A stretch of DNA of 64,000 bases from Dietzia sp. B32 (GCF_024732245.1 NZ_CP093845.1:3408087-3472086); one strand, 5' to 3'; numbered from the stretch's first letter, positions 45,323 to 55,885 are shown. Notes: generated from the sequence alone by a model not told the origin. Numbers and translations: made by a program.

Positions 45323-46978
45323 ATGGCAACCGACGACACCACGAACGAGGCACGGCCGGACCTGCTCGGGCGCATCGCGGCGCCCCTGGCCGCCATCAGC
45401 CGCGCGCCCCTGACCTCGTACCACGTGGTGATGGTGGTCACCGCCCTGCTCACCGTCATCGGCCTGGGCATGGTGCTGTCCAGCTCCAACGTGCTCGCCT
45501 TCTCCGGCGGCGGCACGCCGTTCGACATCTTCCTGCGCCAGGCACTGTTCGTCCTCATCGGCGGGGTCGGCTTCGTCACGGCGCTGCGCATCCGGATCGA
45601 ACTGGTCCGCGCCGCCGCGCTCCCGCTGCTGCTGGTCGCGATCGGACTGCTCGTGGCCGTGCTGATCCCCGGGGTCGGATCCGAGGTCAACGGGTCGAAG
45701 GGCTGGATCGACCTCGGCCTGTTCTCGATCCAGCCCGCCGAGATCGCCAAGTTCGCCTTCATCCTCTGGGCGTGCTCGGTGGTCGCCAAGCGCATCCGGA
45801 CGGGGTACTGGCTCGATCTGCTCTTCCCGGCCGTGGTCGGCTATCTCGCCGTGGCGGTCCTCGTCGTCGTCGCCCCCGACCTGGGCATGGCCACCGCGGT
45901 GACCATCGCGTTCCTGTGCGTGCTGTGGTTCTCCGGGTACCCCACCCGGCACTTCGTGTGGGTGATCGCGGTCGGCGTCGTGGTGTTCGGTGTACTCGCC
46001 GTCGCGTTCGCCTACCGTTTCGAGCGGATCCGCACCTACCTCGACACCTTCCGGGGTGACTTCTCCAACCCCCAGGGCGCGGCCTACCAGTCCTACCAGG
46101 GCATGCTCTCCCTGGCAGACGGCGGATTGTTCGGCGTCGGACTGGGGCAGTCCAGCGCCAAGTGGTTCTACCTCCCCGAGGCCACCAACGACTTCATCTT
46201 CGCGATCATCGGCGAGGAACTCGGCTGGTTCGGTGCCGCCGTCGTGGTCTCGCTGTACCTCACCCTCGGGTGGGTCGGCATGCGGGTCGCACTGCGGTCG
46301 GTCGACCCGTACCGCCGCCTGCTCGCCGGGACCATCACCGCGACGATCGTCATCCAGGCCTTCATCAACATCGGCTACGTCGTGGGCCTGCTGCCGGTGA
46401 CGGGTCTGCAGCTGCCGCTCATCTCCAACGGCGGCACCTCGGCCGTGGTCACCCTGACCTCGCTCGGGTTGCTCGCCAACTGCGCACGGCACGAGCCGGA
46501 GGCCATCTCCGCGATCCTCAGCTCCCCGGCGCGGCGGCGTCGCCGCTGGCTCTCACTGCCGGACCCGCGGCCCTACACGCCCGAGCGCCCGGTCCCGGCC
46601 TCCGCCACGCCCGGCCGGTCCAGCGCCGGCACCCGTCGGTACGGGGACCCGGTGACCCGGCCGCAGCCGACGCGCAGCGGCGGACCCGCGCCGCGGGACC
46701 GGTCCGCGGGCGGTCGCCGCACGGCCCAGCCCGCCCCCGTCCCGCGCCCGCCCCGGGGCGCCCCGCGGCCGCCGGCGTACGAGACGATGCCCATCCCCGC
46801 CGAGGCCGCCCGTGACCGGCGCCGCGGTGCCACCGCGATGACCGGGCGCACCGCCCGACCCGTGCGCGGACGCGAGGCCGAGCGTCGCCAGCCGCGTCGC
46901 CCCGCGCCCGACGCGGGCACCCGGCAGACGCCCGGTGTCTCCCGGCCCAGCCCGATCCACCGGGGGCGGGAGCGATGA
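45323..46978 (+). CDS. ftsW: SEDS peptidoglycan polymerase FtsW
   Basis: A 551-residue SEDS glycosyltransferase that polymerises lipid II at the septum with PbpB. Ten hydrophobic helices occupy about 30-395; the family motifs [19 protein letters not shown] and the catalytic-Asp loop region, then [15 protein letters not shown], are intact. After residue 410 comes a roughly 140-residue Arg/Pro-rich disordered tail, longer than in most homologues but similar to mycobacterial FtsW, whose tail contacts FtsZ. GGGAGG precedes the ATG by seven bases. ATGA overlap with murG. Confidence 0.95.
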   Translation: MATDDTTNEARPDLLGRIAAPLAAISRAPLTSYHVVMVVTALLTVIGLGMVLSSSNVLAFSGGGTPFDIFLRQALFVLIGGVGFVTALRIRIELVRAAALPLLLVAIGLLVAVLIPGVGSEVNGSKGWIDLGLFSIQPAEIAKFAFILWACSVVAKRIRTGYWLDLLFPAVVGYLAVAVLVVVAPDLGMATAVTIAFLCVLWFSGYPTRHFVWVIAVGVVVFGVLAVAFAYRFERIRTYLDTFRGDFSNPQGAAYQSYQGMLSLADGGLFGVGLGQSSAKWFYLPEATNDFIFAIIGEELGWFGAAVVVSLYLTLGWVGMRVALRSVDPYRRLLAGTITATIVIQAFINIGYVVGLLPVTGLQLPLISNGGTSAVVTLTSLGLLANCARHEPEAISAILSSPARRRRRWLSLPDPRPYTPERPVPASATPGRSSAGTRRYGDPVTRPQPTRSGGPAPRDRSAGGRRTAQPAPVPRPPRGAPRPPAYETMPIPAEAARDRRRGATAMTGRTARPVRGREAERRQPRRPAPDAGTRQTPGVSRPSPIHRGRER

Positions 46979-48117
46979 CCGCCCCACGGACCGGCGGACC
47001 GTCCGTCCTCGTGGTCGGCGGCGGCACCGCCGGGCACATCGAACCGGCCCTCGCCGTCGGTGAGGCGGTCACCGCCCTCGACCCGACCGCCCGGGTCACC
47101 GCGGTGGGCACACCCCGCGGCCTCGAGACCGAACTGGTCCCGCGGCGGGGTGTCCCGCTCGAACTGGTGGACCCCGTCCCGTTGCCGCGCACGATCGGCG
47201 GCGACCTGGTCCGGCTGCCCGCCAGGCTCGTCCGCGCGGTGCGGGGTGCCCGCGAGGTCCTGCGACGCACCGAGGCGGACGTCGTGGTGGGGTTCGGTGG
47301 CTACGCCTGCGTGCCGGTGTACCTCGCGGCGGCGGCACCGATCAGCCGCCCGGGATCCCGGGGGCGTCGCCGGATCCCGATCGTCGTCCACGAGGCCAAC
47401 TCCCGCGCCGGCATCGCCAACAAGCTCGGCGCCCGCTTCGCCGTCGCCACTCTGGCCGCCGTGTCCGGCTCGGGCCTGGACGCCCGCGTCGTGGGCAACC
47501 CCGTCTCGCGTTCCGTGGCCACGCTCGACCGCGCCGCCCTGCGCGCCGAGGCCCGGGAGTTCTTCGGACTCGACCCCGCCGCGCCGACCCTGTTGGTGGT
47601 CGGGGGCTCCCAGGGCGCGCGCTCGCTCAACACCGCGATGGCGGGCGTCGCCGAGGAGTTCTCCCGGGCCGGGGTGGCCGTCCTGCACGCCGTGGGCCCC
47701 AAGAACGTCGCCGACGCCCCCCGGGTGCCCGGTGGCGGCGCCCCGTACGTGACCGTGCCCTACGTGGACCGGATGGACCTGGCCTACGCGGCCGCCGACC
47801 TCATCCTGTGCCGGTCGGGCGCCATCACCGTCGCCGAGGTCTCCGCCGTCGGACTGCCCGCGGTGTTCGTCCCGCTCCCGCACGGCAACGGCGAGCAGGC
47901 CCTCAACGCCCGCGACCTGGTCTCCGGCGGGGCCGCGCTCCTCGTGGAGGACGGCGCACTCACCCCCGACTACCTGCGGACCGAGGTCCTGCCGCTCCTA
48001 CTGGACCGCGGCCGCCTGTCCTCGATGTCCACCGCCGCCGTCAGCGGCGGCTCCCGAGACGCGGCGGAGGTCGTGGCGCGGATCGCGCTCGACGCCGCCG
48101 GAAAGGCCCCTCGTTGA
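46975..48117 (+). CDS. murG: Lipid II synthase MurG
   Basis: A 380-residue GT28-family glycosyltransferase that adds GlcNAc to lipid I on the inner face of the membrane. The N-terminal [18 protein letters not shown] loop, [22 protein letters not shown] and the C-terminal donor-site [19 protein letters not shown] and GNGEQALNA are all present. It overlaps ftsW by four bases, and its TGA overlaps the murC TTG start. Confidence 0.97.
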   Translation: MTAPRTGGPSVLVVGGGTAGHIEPALAVGEAVTALDPTARVTAVGTPRGLETELVPRRGVPLELVDPVPLPRTIGGDLVRLPARLVRAVRGAREVLRRTEADVVVGFGGYACVPVYLAAAAPISRPGSRGRRRIPIVVHEANSRAGIANKLGARFAVATLAAVSGSGLDARVVGNPVSRSVATLDRAALRAEAREFFGLDPAAPTLLVVGGSQGARSLNTAMAGVAEEFSRAGVAVLHAVGPKNVADAPRVPGGGAPYVTVPYVDRMDLAYAAADLILCRSGAITVAEVSAVGLPAVFVPLPHGNGEQALNARDLVSGGAALLVEDGALTPDYLRTEVLPLLLDRGRLSSMSTAAVSGGSRDAAEVVARIALDAAGKAPR

Positions 48118-49667
48118 CCGATCACACCCCGCCGACCCCGTCCGTCCCGCCGACCACGGCGTCCGTCGATGACGTCCCCTCCACTCTCACCCGCGTCCAC
48201 ATGATCGGGATCGGCGGCGCCGGCATGTCCGGAGTCGCCCGGATCCTGCTCGACCACGGCGTCGCGGTCTCTGGCAGTGACGCCCGTGACTCGGCGGACC
48301 TCCGGGCGCTGGCCGACCGGGGGGCGATCGTGCGGGTGGGGCACAGTGCCGAGAATCTCGAGGCCCTCGGCGCACCGCCGGAGATCGTCGTGATCTCCAA
48401 GGCCGCCATCCCCGCCGACAACCCCGAGCTGGCGGCGGCCGGGGCGGCGGGGATCCCCGTCGTCACACGCTCGCAGGTACTGGGGCACCTGGCACGGTCT
48501 GGCCGCTCGGTCATGGTCTGCGGGACACACGGCAAGACCTCGACGACCTCGATGCTCATCGCCGGCATGCTCGCCGCCGGGTCCGACCCGTCGTTCGCGG
48601 TGGGCGGCACCGTCCTGCAGTTCGGCACCAACGCCCGGGGCGGGAACGACCCGGTGTTCGTCGCCGAGGCCGACGAGTCCGACGGTTCGCTCGTCCACTA
48701 CGAGCCCGACGTGGTGATCCTCACCAACGCCGAGCCCGATCACCTCGACCACTTCGGCACCGCCGAGGCCTACTACGAGGTGTTCGACACCTTCCTGGCC
48801 CGCATCCCCGCGACCGGGGCGCTGGTGGTGTGCCTGGACGACCGGGGCGCCGCCGAACGCGCCCGGCGGGCCGCGGCGGCCGGCGTGCGCGTGCTGGGGT
48901 ACCGGACCGCGAACGGACCGGCCACGGACCTGCCCGTGGCGGGCGAACTCGCGGACATCATCGTCGACTCCGCCGGCACCCGCGCCGACCTCACGCTCGA
49001 CGGCGTCCCCCACGGCGAACTCCACGTCGGGACCCCCGGCGAGCACATGGCCCTCAACGCGGTGGCCGCCCTGCTCGCCGCGCGCGAGGTGACCGCCACC
49101 GGCGGGATCGCCGCGAGCGGGATCGGAGCCTCCGGGTTCGACTCCGGGGTGTTCGATGTCGACGGGTTCCTCGCGGGCCTGTCCGGGTTCGGGGGAGTGG
49201 GACGCCGCTTCGAGCCCAAGGGCGAGGCCGTCGTCGACGGGGGACGGGCCCGGGTGTTCGACGACTACGCACACCACCCGACCGAGGTCGCGGCGGTGCT
49301 CGGCGCGGCGCGGGAGATCGTCGAGACGGACGGTGGTCGTCTGGTCGCCGTGTTCCAACCCCACCTGTATTCACGGACGCGCATCTTCGCCGAGGAGTTC
49401 GGCCGGGCGCTCTCCCTGGCGGACCGGGTCGTGGTGCTCGACGTCTACGGTGCCCGCGAACAGCCCGAACCCGGCATCGACGGCGGGTCCGTCGCGCGGC
49501 ACGTGACGGTCCCCGTGCAGCACGTGCCCGACCTGGACGCCGCGCTGGCGGCGGTGCTCGACCTCCTCGAGCCCGAGGACGTGGTGTTCACGCTCGGGGC
49601 CGGGGACATCACCACCCTCGGCCCGCGGATCGTCGCCGAGAGCGGTCCGTGGGGCCGGGGTTCGTGA
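48114..49667 (+). CDS. murC: UDP-MurNAc:L-alanine ligase MurC
   Basis: A 517-residue Mur ligase that adds the first amino acid to UDP-MurNAc. [19 protein letters not shown] opens the Rossmann domain, [12 protein letters not shown] is the ATP loop near residue 139, followed by EADESDGS, and the C-terminal [14 protein letters not shown] is diagnostic. The TTG start at 48114 shares bases with the murG stop (TTGA) and has GGAAAGG upstream; a later ATG would cut into the polar N-terminus only. A low-complexity Gly/Ser/Ala insert lies near 325-350. ftsQ follows after 13 bases. Confidence 0.95.
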   Translation: MTDHTPPTPSVPPTTASVDDVPSTLTRVHMIGIGGAGMSGVARILLDHGVAVSGSDARDSADLRALADRGAIVRVGHSAENLEALGAPPEIVVISKAAIPADNPELAAAGAAGIPVVTRSQVLGHLARSGRSVMVCGTHGKTSTTSMLIAGMLAAGSDPSFAVGGTVLQFGTNARGGNDPVFVAEADESDGSLVHYEPDVVILTNAEPDHLDHFGTAEAYYEVFDTFLARIPATGALVVCLDDRGAAERARRAAAAGVRVLGYRTANGPATDLPVAGELADIIVDSAGTRADLTLDGVPHGELHVGTPGEHMALNAVAALLAAREVTATGGIAASGIGASGFDSGVFDVDGFLAGLSGFGGVGRRFEPKGEAVVDGGRARVFDDYAHHPTEVAAVLGAAREIVETDGGRLVAVFQPHLYSRTRIFAEEFGRALSLADRVVVLDVYGAREQPEPGIDGGSVARHVTVPVQHVPDLDAALAAVLDLLEPEDVVFTLGAGDITTLGPRIVAESGPWGRGS

Positions 49668-49680
49668 GGAGGGCCGCGCG

Positions 49681-50595
49681 GTGACCGATCACCCCGGGCA
49701 GCGACCGGACGACGCGCCCGTCGACGGGCCGGAGGACGAGCCGCTCGACGAGCCGGATCTCCGGCCCACCCACGGCGGACCGGGGGACCCGGCGATCGAC
49801 GGGGGTCCGGAGGCCGCGTTCACCGATGACCCCGACCGCCGGCTCGCCGCGGCCACGGTCCGCGGATCCGACGAGCGGGTCCGGCACTCCGACCCGGCGG
49901 TCCGCGCGCGGTTGCGCAGGCGTCGGCGGCGGACCAACCGCATCTACGCCGGCCTCGGGGTGGCGCTGGTGGTACTGCTCATCGGGTACATCGCCCTGTA
50001 CTTCCTACCGGTGTTCTCGGTTCGGGGGATCAGTGTGGTGGGCACACGGACCATCGCGTCGGAGGTCGTGACCGAGCGCGCGGCCGTCGCGCCCGGGACC
50101 CCTCTGCTCCAGGTGGACACCCACGCCGTCGCGCGGCGGGTGGCAGGGCTGCCCCGGGTCGACCAGGTGACCGTCAAGCGTGACTACCCGTCGGCGCTGC
50201 GGATCGAGTTGGTTGAGCGCACCGCCCTGGTGGTCGTGGAGGTCGACGGTGCCCAGCACCTGGTGGACGCCCAGGGCATCGACTTCGGGCCCGGCGAGGC
50301 CCCTCCCGGCACGCCCCTGCTCACCGTGGGCGAGGCGGCGGGGTCCGACCTGCCCTCGATCGTCCGCGACCTGGCGACCGTGTTCACCGAGGTGCGCGAC
50401 ACGGCGGGTCAGGAGATCGGTTCGGTCGAGGTGGAAACACCCGCGTCGATCGTCCTCACGCTCGCCGACGGTCGGATCGTCGAGTGGGGCGCGGCGGGAC
50501 GCGACCACGAGAAGGCCGTCGCGTTGCGGATGGTGTTGGAGCAGCCCGGGCAGACCTGGAACGTGTCCAACCCCGCCCTGCCGGCCTCGCGGTAG
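49681..50595 (+). CDS. ftsQ: Cell division protein FtsQ
   Basis: A 304-residue bitopic divisome protein. A long acidic Asp/Pro-rich cytoplasmic region (1-75) and an RRRRRTNR anchor precede the transmembrane helix at about 90-108. The POTRA domain begins FSVRGISVVGTRTI and continues with LPRVDQVTVKRDYPSALRIELVER; the FtsQ beta domain follows. The GTG start has GAGGAGG eight bases upstream. ftsA is absent downstream, as in other Actinobacteria; a 229-bp regulatory gap leads to ftsZ. Confidence 0.95.
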   Translation: MTDHPGQRPDDAPVDGPEDEPLDEPDLRPTHGGPGDPAIDGGPEAAFTDDPDRRLAAATVRGSDERVRHSDPAVRARLRRRRRRTNRIYAGLGVALVVLLIGYIALYFLPVFSVRGISVVGTRTIASEVVTERAAVAPGTPLLQVDTHAVARRVAGLPRVDQVTVKRDYPSALRIELVERTALVVVEVDGAQHLVDAQGIDFGPGEAPPGTPLLTVGEAAGSDLPSIVRDLATVFTEVRDTAGQEIGSVEVETPASIVLTLADGRIVEWGAAGRDHEKAVALRMVLEQPGQTWNVSNPALPASR

Positions 50596-50729
50596 AGCCG
50601 CCGGGCCCGGGGATACCGGGCCACGGACATCTGTTGGGCACGACACGCCCGCGAGCCTCGTGGACGCGCGGCGCCGCTGGCCCTACCGTGTGTGCAGACG
50701 GCGGAAAAGGCCTCTGACCAGCAAGTTTA

Positions 50730-50759
50730 ACCCTCAACTAGAGGGTGAGACTTTAGGCT
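50730..50759 (+). promoter_or_regulatory. ftsZ promoter with an inverted repeat over the -35 region
   Basis: TAGGCT (50754-50759) is a good -10, placing transcription start near 50766. The inverted repeat ACCCTC-AACTA-GAGGGT (50730-50746) covers where a -35 would be and may bind a regulator. A second possible -10, TACCGT, lies near 50684. Confidence 0.5.
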
Positions 50760-50824
50760 CGCGGAACTTTCGTCGAGACAGCATGCAACCGAGCACGACA
50801 CCCCCATAGGAAGGCCGGGCCTCG

Positions 50825-52036
50825 ATGAGCTCACCGCACAACTACCTCGCAGTCATCAAGGTCGTCGGGATCGGCGGCGGCGGCGTCAACGCCGTCAACC
50901 GGATGATCGACGAGGGCCTGAAGGGCGTCGAGTTCATCGCCGTGAACACCGACGCGCAGGCCCTCCTCATGTCGGACGCCGACGTCAAACTCGACGTGGG
51001 TCGCGAGCTCACCCGCGGGCTGGGCGCCGGCGCGGACCCGGAGGTCGGTCGCAAGGCCGCCGAGGACCACAAGGACGAGATCGAGGAGGTCCTCAAGGGG
51101 GCCGACATGGTCTTCGTCACCGCCGGCGAGGGTGGCGGCACCGGCACCGGCGGCGCGCCCGTCGTGGCCGCGATCGCCCGCAAGCTCGGTGCCCTGACCG
51201 TCGGCGTGGTCACCCGCCCCTTCTCGTTCGAGGGCAAGCGCCGCGGAGGACAGGCCGACACCGGCATCGACCAGCTGCGCGAGGCCTGCGACACGCTCAT
51301 CGTGATCCCCAACGACCGCCTGCTCCAGCTCGGCGACGCGGGCGTGTCGATGATGGAGGCGTTCAAGACCGCCGACGAGGTCCTCCTCAACGGTGTCCAG
51401 GGCATCACCGACCTCATCACCACGCCCGGCGTCATCAACGTCGACTTCGCCGACGTCAAGGGCGTGATGTCGGGTGCGGGCAGCGCTCTCATGGGCATCG
51501 GCTCCTCCCGCGGCGAGGGGCGCGCCTTCAAGGCCGCCGAGGCCGCCATCAACTCCCCGCTTCTCGAGACCACGATGGAGGGCGCCAAGGGCGTGCTCAT
51601 GTCCATCGCCGGCGGCAGCGACCTGGGCCTGTTCGAGATCAACGAGGCCGCGTCGCTCGTCCAGGAGGAGGCGCACCCGGACGCCAACATCATCTTCGGC
51701 ACCGTCGTGGACGATTCCCTCGGCGACGAGGTCCGCGTGACCGTCATCGCCGCCGGGTTCGACGGCGGGTCGCGCCCGGTCACCGCCGGAGCCGGCCAGC
51801 CGCGCCGCGGCCGCCACCACCTCGACGACGACGAGTCGGTCCCCGGCGCCTCCGGCGACACCGGTGGTGCCTCGGAGCTCGGATCGACCCCCCTCGACGG
51901 TCGCCGCCGCGAGGAGTCGGCCTACCCGGGTCCCGCCTCCTCGGCCGGCACGTCGTCGTCCTCCGCGGGATCATCCTCCTCCCGCCGCCGGGACGACGAT
52001 GACGACATCGACGTCCCGCCGTTCATGCGGCACTGA
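50825..52036 (+). CDS. ftsZ: Cell division GTPase FtsZ
   Basis: A 403-residue tubulin homologue that forms the division ring. The N-terminus [23 protein letters not shown] is that of actinobacterial FtsZ. The GTP signature GGGTGTG lies at 103-109 and the T7 synergy loop ([11 protein letters not shown]) near 205. After residue 320 a disordered Ser/Arg-rich linker leads to the conserved C-terminal peptide [11 protein letters not shown], which binds SepF and FtsW. AGGAAGG stands about twelve bases before the ATG. It has its own promoter region in addition to read-through. Confidence 0.98.
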   Translation: MSSPHNYLAVIKVVGIGGGGVNAVNRMIDEGLKGVEFIAVNTDAQALLMSDADVKLDVGRELTRGLGAGADPEVGRKAAEDHKDEIEEVLKGADMVFVTAGEGGGTGTGGAPVVAAIARKLGALTVGVVTRPFSFEGKRRGGQADTGIDQLREACDTLIVIPNDRLLQLGDAGVSMMEAFKTADEVLLNGVQGITDLITTPGVINVDFADVKGVMSGAGSALMGIGSSRGEGRAFKAAEAAINSPLLETTMEGAKGVLMSIAGGSDLGLFEINEAASLVQEEAHPDANIIFGTVVDDSLGDEVRVTVIAAGFDGGSRPVTAGAGQPRRGRHHLDDDESVPGASGDTGGASELGSTPLDGRRREESAYPGPASSAGTSSSSAGSSSSRRRDDDDDIDVPPFMRH

Positions 52037-52047
52037 CGGCCCGACCC

Positions 52048-52770
52048 GTGACCGCCGACGGTACGGGGCGCGTCCGCCGGGTGGTCACCGACCGCCGCGG
52101 CGGCGCGTCGACCGGAGACTTCGACTCGTTCAACCTCGGTGACCACGTCGGGGACTCCCCGGCGGCGGTCGCCGCCAACAGGGCGCGCCTGGCCCGCCGG
52201 CTCGGCCTGCCCGCGGCCAACGTCGTGTGGATGGACCAGGTCCACGGCACCCGGATCGCCCGCGTCACCCGGCCCACGGGCGGGCCGGTCCCGGCCACCG
52301 ACGGCCTGGTGACCGACCGGCCGGGCCTGGCGCTGGCGGTGCTCACCGCCGACTGCGTGCCGGTCCTGGCCGCGGACTCCGAGGCCGGGGTGATCGGGGC
52401 CGTGCACGCGGGCCGGGTCGGCGCGGTCGGCGGGATCGTCCCCGCGCTCATCGGCGCCATGACCTCGCTGGGCGCCCGCGCGGAACGCATCACCGTGCTC
52501 CTCGGGCCGGCCGCGGCGGGGGAGCACTACGAGCTGCCCCCGGAGATGGTGGGCGAGGTCGAGGCCGCCCTCCCCGGCAGTCGCGCCCGGACCCTCGCCG
52601 GCACCGCCGGGGTGGACCTGCGCAGGGGCCTCACCCGCCAGCTCGCCGGGCTCGGCGTCACCCGCGTCGATTCCGACCCGCGATGCACGATCGCCGAGGA
52701 CTCCCTGTTCTCCTATCGTCGACAGGGACGGACCGGGCGCCAGGCCAGCGTGATCTGGCGGCAGGGGTAA
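52048..52770 (+). CDS. pgeF: Purine nucleoside phosphorylase/PgeF-type laccase-domain protein
   Basis: A 240-residue member of the YfiH/DUF152 family, in E. coli a peptidoglycan editing factor that removes wrongly incorporated L-Ser and in other bacteria also a purine nucleoside phosphorylase. The zinc/catalytic triad is seen in MDQVHG (His), LTADCVPVL (Cys) and GAVHAGR (His). The GTG start lies 12 bases after ftsZ with no obvious ribosome binding site, so translation may be coupled. The gene precedes yggS, as in most Actinobacteria. Confidence 0.9.
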   Translation: MTADGTGRVRRVVTDRRGGASTGDFDSFNLGDHVGDSPAAVAANRARLARRLGLPAANVVWMDQVHGTRIARVTRPTGGPVPATDGLVTDRPGLALAVLTADCVPVLAADSEAGVIGAVHAGRVGAVGGIVPALIGAMTSLGARAERITVLLGPAAAGEHYELPPEMVGEVEAALPGSRARTLAGTAGVDLRRGLTRQLAGLGVTRVDSDPRCTIAEDSLFSYRRQGRTGRQASVIWRQG

Positions 52771-52827
52771 CGGGACCGCAGGAGGCCGCCGGGCGGACCC
52801 GCCGGCCCGGAGGAGGAAGAGGGGGAC

Positions 52828-53556
52828 ATGACCGATCCCAGGGCCGAGGAACTCGCCACCCGACTGGCCGAGACCCGGCAGCGTCTGGACGCGGCCCGGG
52901 CGGCCGCGGGACGGACCGACGAGGTCGACCTCGTCGTCGTCACCAAATACCACCCGGTCACCGACGTCCTCCGGCTCGCCCGCCTCGGGGTGCGCGACGT
53001 CGGTGAGAACCGCGTCCAGGAGGCCGCCGCGAAGGTCGCCGACCTGGCCGCCGCCGACGCCGCGCTGGCCGCGGCCGTGCGCTGGAACATGGTCGGGCAC
53101 ATCCAGTCCAACAAGGCCGCCGCGGTGGCCGGGTGGGCCGACCGGGTGCACTCCGTGGACTCGGTCAAGGTCGCGAACGGCCTCCAGAAGGGCCGGGCCC
53201 GCGCGGCCGGCGAGCGCGAGGGCGTCACGCCCCTGCCCGTCCTGCTCCAGCTGAGCCTGGACGGTGACACCTCGCGCGGCGGGGTGACCCGTGAGGATCT
53301 GCCCGCCCTCGCCGACCACGTGGCGGGGTTGGACCACCTGCGCCTCGCCGGGCTCATGGTGGTCCCCCCGCTCGAGGGCGACGCGGGCGCCCATTTCGCC
53401 GATGCCGCCGCGGTGGCGGAAGCCCTGCGCCGGGAGCATCCTGGGGCGGCGGAGTTCTCCGCCGGGATGTCGGGGGACATCGAGGAGGCGATCGCGGCGG
53501 GTTCCACCTGCGTGCGTGTCGGAACGGCCATCCTCGGCCCCCGGCCAGTAGTTTGA
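52828..53556 (+). CDS. YggS-family pyridoxal-phosphate homeostasis protein
   Basis: A 242-residue single-domain TIM-barrel PLP-binding protein (alanine racemase fold type III) without racemase activity. PLP is held by Lys40 in VVTKYHP. HMVGHIQSNK, in the form WNMVGHIQSNKAA, and SAGMSGDIEEAI (phosphate-binding) are intact. The ATG has a rich GGAGGAGGAAG leader. It lies between pgeF and sepF; the YggS-SepF-YggT order is conserved in Gram-positives. Confidence 0.93.
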   Translation: MTDPRAEELATRLAETRQRLDAARAAAGRTDEVDLVVVTKYHPVTDVLRLARLGVRDVGENRVQEAAAKVADLAAADAALAAAVRWNMVGHIQSNKAAAVAGWADRVHSVDSVKVANGLQKGRARAAGEREGVTPLPVLLQLSLDGDTSRGGVTREDLPALADHVAGLDHLRLAGLMVVPPLEGDAGAHFADAAAVAEALRREHPGAAEFSAGMSGDIEEAIAAGSTCVRVGTAILGPRPVV

Positions 53557-53633
53557 GATCCAGCCTCGCGGGGACACCCGCCCGCGAAGAACACACGCCC
53601 GCGACGACCCCGTTACCAGGAAGGGCCCGGAAG

Positions 53634-54329
53634 ATGAGCGCAATCGCCCGGTTCAAGGAGTACTTCGGAATGGCGCCCGTCGCGGCGTACGACGACGAGT
53701 ACCTCGACGACTACGACCGACCCGTCCACCACGACGTGCGTGCCCCCCGGGGCATCCACGAGACGGACGACCTCGGCCCGGTCGTCCGCGACCGCCGCGA
53801 CGACTACGGCTACGCCGTGGACCGGTACCCGGAGGAGCCCGCCCCCCGCGGTCGCCTCGCCGATCTGGGCCCGGCCGACGAGCGCCCCGCGGCACCGCGA
53901 CGCGCCGACGTCGACGAGCCCGCCCCCCGCCCGCGCCGCTACCACGCCGCCGAGGCCGGAGCGCGCGCCACCCTGCGCGGCGTGCCCGCCACCCGCGGCG
54001 CCGTCGCGCTCGCGCCCGAGGAGGACTTCGTGGAGGACGGCCTGGTGACCGTGCCCGAGACCGTCGTCGAGCGCCCCCGTGGCTTCGGTGACGGCAAGAG
54101 TCTCGGCGAGCACTTCCGCGCCGGTCGCGCCGTCGTCCTGGATCTGTCGACCATGGCCTCCGGCGACGCGCGTCGCATGGTGGACTTCGCGGCCGGCCTC
54201 GTGTTCGGCCTCGACGGCCGCATGGAGAAGGTCGCCGACCGCGAGCGCACCTTCCTCCTGCAGCCGGCCGGCATGGACCTCACCGAGGCCGAGGTCCGCG
54301 ACGCCGTCAACGGCGCCTTCCGGCGCTGA
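53634..54329 (+). CDS. sepF: FtsZ membrane anchor SepF
   Basis: A 231-residue cell division protein. The N-terminal amphipathic helix MSAIARFKEYFGMA binds membrane. A long disordered linker, rich in Asp, Arg and Pro (15-130), follows. The C-terminal SepF domain (GKSLGEHFRAGRAVVLDLS, then RRMVDFAAGLVFGLDG) binds the FtsZ tail and dimerises. The start at 53634 behind AGGAAGG gives the membrane helix; the frame is open 80 bases further up without support. It is the essential FtsZ anchor in Actinobacteria lacking FtsA. Confidence 0.95.
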   Translation: MSAIARFKEYFGMAPVAAYDDEYLDDYDRPVHHDVRAPRGIHETDDLGPVVRDRRDDYGYAVDRYPEEPAPRGRLADLGPADERPAAPRRADVDEPAPRPRRYHAAEAGARATLRGVPATRGAVALAPEEDFVEDGLVTVPETVVERPRGFGDGKSLGEHFRAGRAVVLDLSTMASGDARRMVDFAAGLVFGLDGRMEKVADRERTFLLQPAGMDLTEAEVRDAVNGAFRR

Positions 54330-54365
54330 CGCCCACCATCTTGACCGGAGCCGACAGCATGCCCG

Positions 54366-54395
54366 TGACGGCGCGACGCCGCGGGCCAGTAGGGT
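54366..54395 (+). promoter_or_regulatory. Leaderless promoter of yggT
   Basis: TGACGG (54366-54371), 18 bases, then TAGGGT (54390-54395), six bases before the GTG start. Confidence 0.55.
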
Positions 54396-54401
54396 TGAGC
54401 C

Positions 54402-54701
54402 GTGCGTGAAACCCTGCTGGTCCTCTACATCATCACCCAGGTCTTCTGGTACATGCTCCTCGCCAGGATCGTGGTCGAGATGATCGCGTCGTTCTCCCGC
54501 GGGTGGACCCCGCGCGGCATCCTCGCCGTGGTGCTGGAGTGGCTGTTCACCGTCACGGACCCGCCGGTCAAGGCGCTCCGCAAGGTGATCAAGCCCGTGC
54601 GTCTGGGGCAGATCTCCCTGGACCTGTCCGTGCTGGTGCTGTTCGTCATCATCATCGTCATCCAGGTGATCCTGCGCGGGCTGATGATGAGCGTGGCGTG
54701 A
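54402..54701 (+). CDS. YggT-family membrane protein
   Basis: A 99-residue protein with two hydrophobic helices (about 4-26 and 72-96) flanking the conserved DPPVKALRKVIKPVRLGQISLD segment, typical of the YggT/Ycf19 family. The family is linked to division or osmotic stress but has no settled biochemistry. The GTG start with a -10 six bases upstream indicates leaderless mRNA. It is placed between sepF and wag31, as in M. tuberculosis Rv2146c. Confidence 0.9.
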   Translation: MRETLLVLYIITQVFWYMLLARIVVEMIASFSRGWTPRGILAVVLEWLFTVTDPPVKALRKVIKPVRLGQISLDLSVLVLFVIIIVIQVILRGLMMSVA

Positions 54702-54736
54702 GGCCGAGCCGCGGCCGCTGGTGACGCGCGGGCCGA

Positions 54737-54764
54737 TTGTGACTAGATTGGCCACCGTTAAGGT
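54737..54764 (+). promoter_or_regulatory. wag31 promoter
   Basis: TTGTGA (54737-54742), a 16-base spacer and TAAGGT (54759-54764), about 70 bases ahead of the ATG. Confidence 0.6.
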
Positions 54765-54833
54765 AGTAATGAAGTCGTGGGTCCGGTGCGAAATCGCCGG
54801 GCCGGCACCCGAGACGACCACGAGGGGTATCCC

Positions 54834-55817
54834 ATGCCGTTGACACCAGCCGATGTGCACAACGTCGCGTTCTCCAAGCCGCCGATCGGCAAGCGGGGCT
54901 ACAACGAGGACGAGGTCGACCAGTTCCTCGACCTGGTCGAGACGGAGCTCGCGGAACTCGTCTCGGACAACGAGGACCTGCGCCAGCGGGTGGAGGAGCT
55001 GACCCGCGACCTCGAGAAGGCGCGTAAGGCCGCCGACGAGGCCGGCAAGTCCTCCGGTGGCTCCGGTGCCGCGCAGCAGCCGGCCGCCGCGGCGCCCGCG
55101 CCCACCCCGGCTCCGGCCCCGGCTCCCACCACCCCGGCCCCTGCCACCCCGACTCCCGCCGCGGCGACCCCGTCGCTGGGCCGCAGCGAGGACGACGGCG
55201 CCGCCAACAACGAGACCCACCTGCGCGCCGCCCGCGTCCTGGCCATGGCCCAGGAGATGGCGGACCGGCTCACCGGAGAGGCCAAGAAGGAGTCCGACGG
55301 ACTCATGGCCAAGGCCCGCAGCGAGTCCGACCGCCTGGTGGGCGACGCCCGGACCCGGTCGGAGAAGCTGGTCGGTGACGCCAAGTCGCAGTCCGACAAG
55401 ATGGTCGGCGACGCCCGCAAGGAGGCCGACAAGCTCCTCGCCGAGGCCAAGAGCAAGTCCGACGGGATCGTCAAGGACGCCCAGGCCCGCTCCGAGCAGC
55501 AGGTCAGGGAGGCGCAGGCCAAGGCCGACGCCCTGCAGGCCGACGCCGAGCGCAAGCACACCGAGATCATGGCCACGATCAACCAGCAGCGTGGCGTGCT
55601 CGAGAGCCGGATCGACCAGCTGCGCACGTTCGAGAAGGACTACCGCAGCCGTCTCACCAGCTACCTGGAGAACCAGCTGTCCGAGCTGGGCAAGACCGGA
55701 TCGGCGGCCCCGGCCGCCTCGTCCGCGTCCACCCCGTCCGCCGGCGGCGACGTCCCGGGTGCCCCCGGTTCGTCGGACCAGGCGGCCAAGAAGGACGGCG
55801 GCCACCGCGCCGAGTGA
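54834..55817 (+). CDS. wag31: DivIVA-family polar growth protein Wag31
   Basis: A 327-residue coiled-coil scaffold that marks the cell poles and directs apical wall growth. The N-terminal DivIVA lipid-binding domain ([32 protein letters not shown]) is followed by a short coil, a Pro/Ala/Thr linker (80-125), then a long coiled coil built of nine 11-residue repeats (151-249) and a final helix ([22 protein letters not shown]). The ATG has GAGGGG seven bases upstream and its own promoter. In mycobacteria it is phosphorylated by PknA/PknB, a possible link with PASTA kinases. Confidence 0.97.
   Translation: MPLTPADVHNVAFSKPPIGKRGYNEDEVDQFLDLVETELAELVSDNEDLRQRVEELTRDLEKARKAADEAGKSSGGSGAAQQPAAAAPAPTPAPAPAPTTPAPATPTPAAATPSLGRSEDDGAANNETHLRAARVLAMAQEMADRLTGEAKKESDGLMAKARSESDRLVGDARTRSEKLVGDAKSQSDKMVGDARKEADKLLAEAKSKSDGIVKDAQARSEQQVREAQAKADALQADAERKHTEIMATINQQRGVLESRIDQLRTFEKDYRSRLTSYLENQLSELGKTGSAAPAASSASTPSAGGDVPGAPGSSDQAAKKDGGHRAE
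55284..55580 (+). repeat. Nine tandem 33-bp units encoding hendecad coiled coil
   Basis: Nine consecutive 11-codon units run from [11 protein letters not shown] to [11 protein letters not shown], most with the pattern xxxSDxLVGDA/AEA. The register is unbroken over 297 bp. An 11-residue repeat gives a nearly straight, slightly right-handed coiled coil. Confidence 0.85.
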
Positions 55818-55851
55818 TCTACCCCTTGTGATCCACCCCGTGTGACACGAA

Positions 55852-55885
55852 CGGTCCCCGCCCCTGCCCGAGGGTGCGGGGACCG
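55852..55885 (+). terminator. Hairpin terminator after wag31
   Basis: CGGTCCCCGC (55852-55861) pairs with GCGGGGACCG (55876-55885), with CCCT/AGGG able to extend the stem inward. It ends the sepF-yggT-wag31 region. TATATT (55889-55894), a likely -10 for the next gene, follows at once. Confidence 0.75.
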
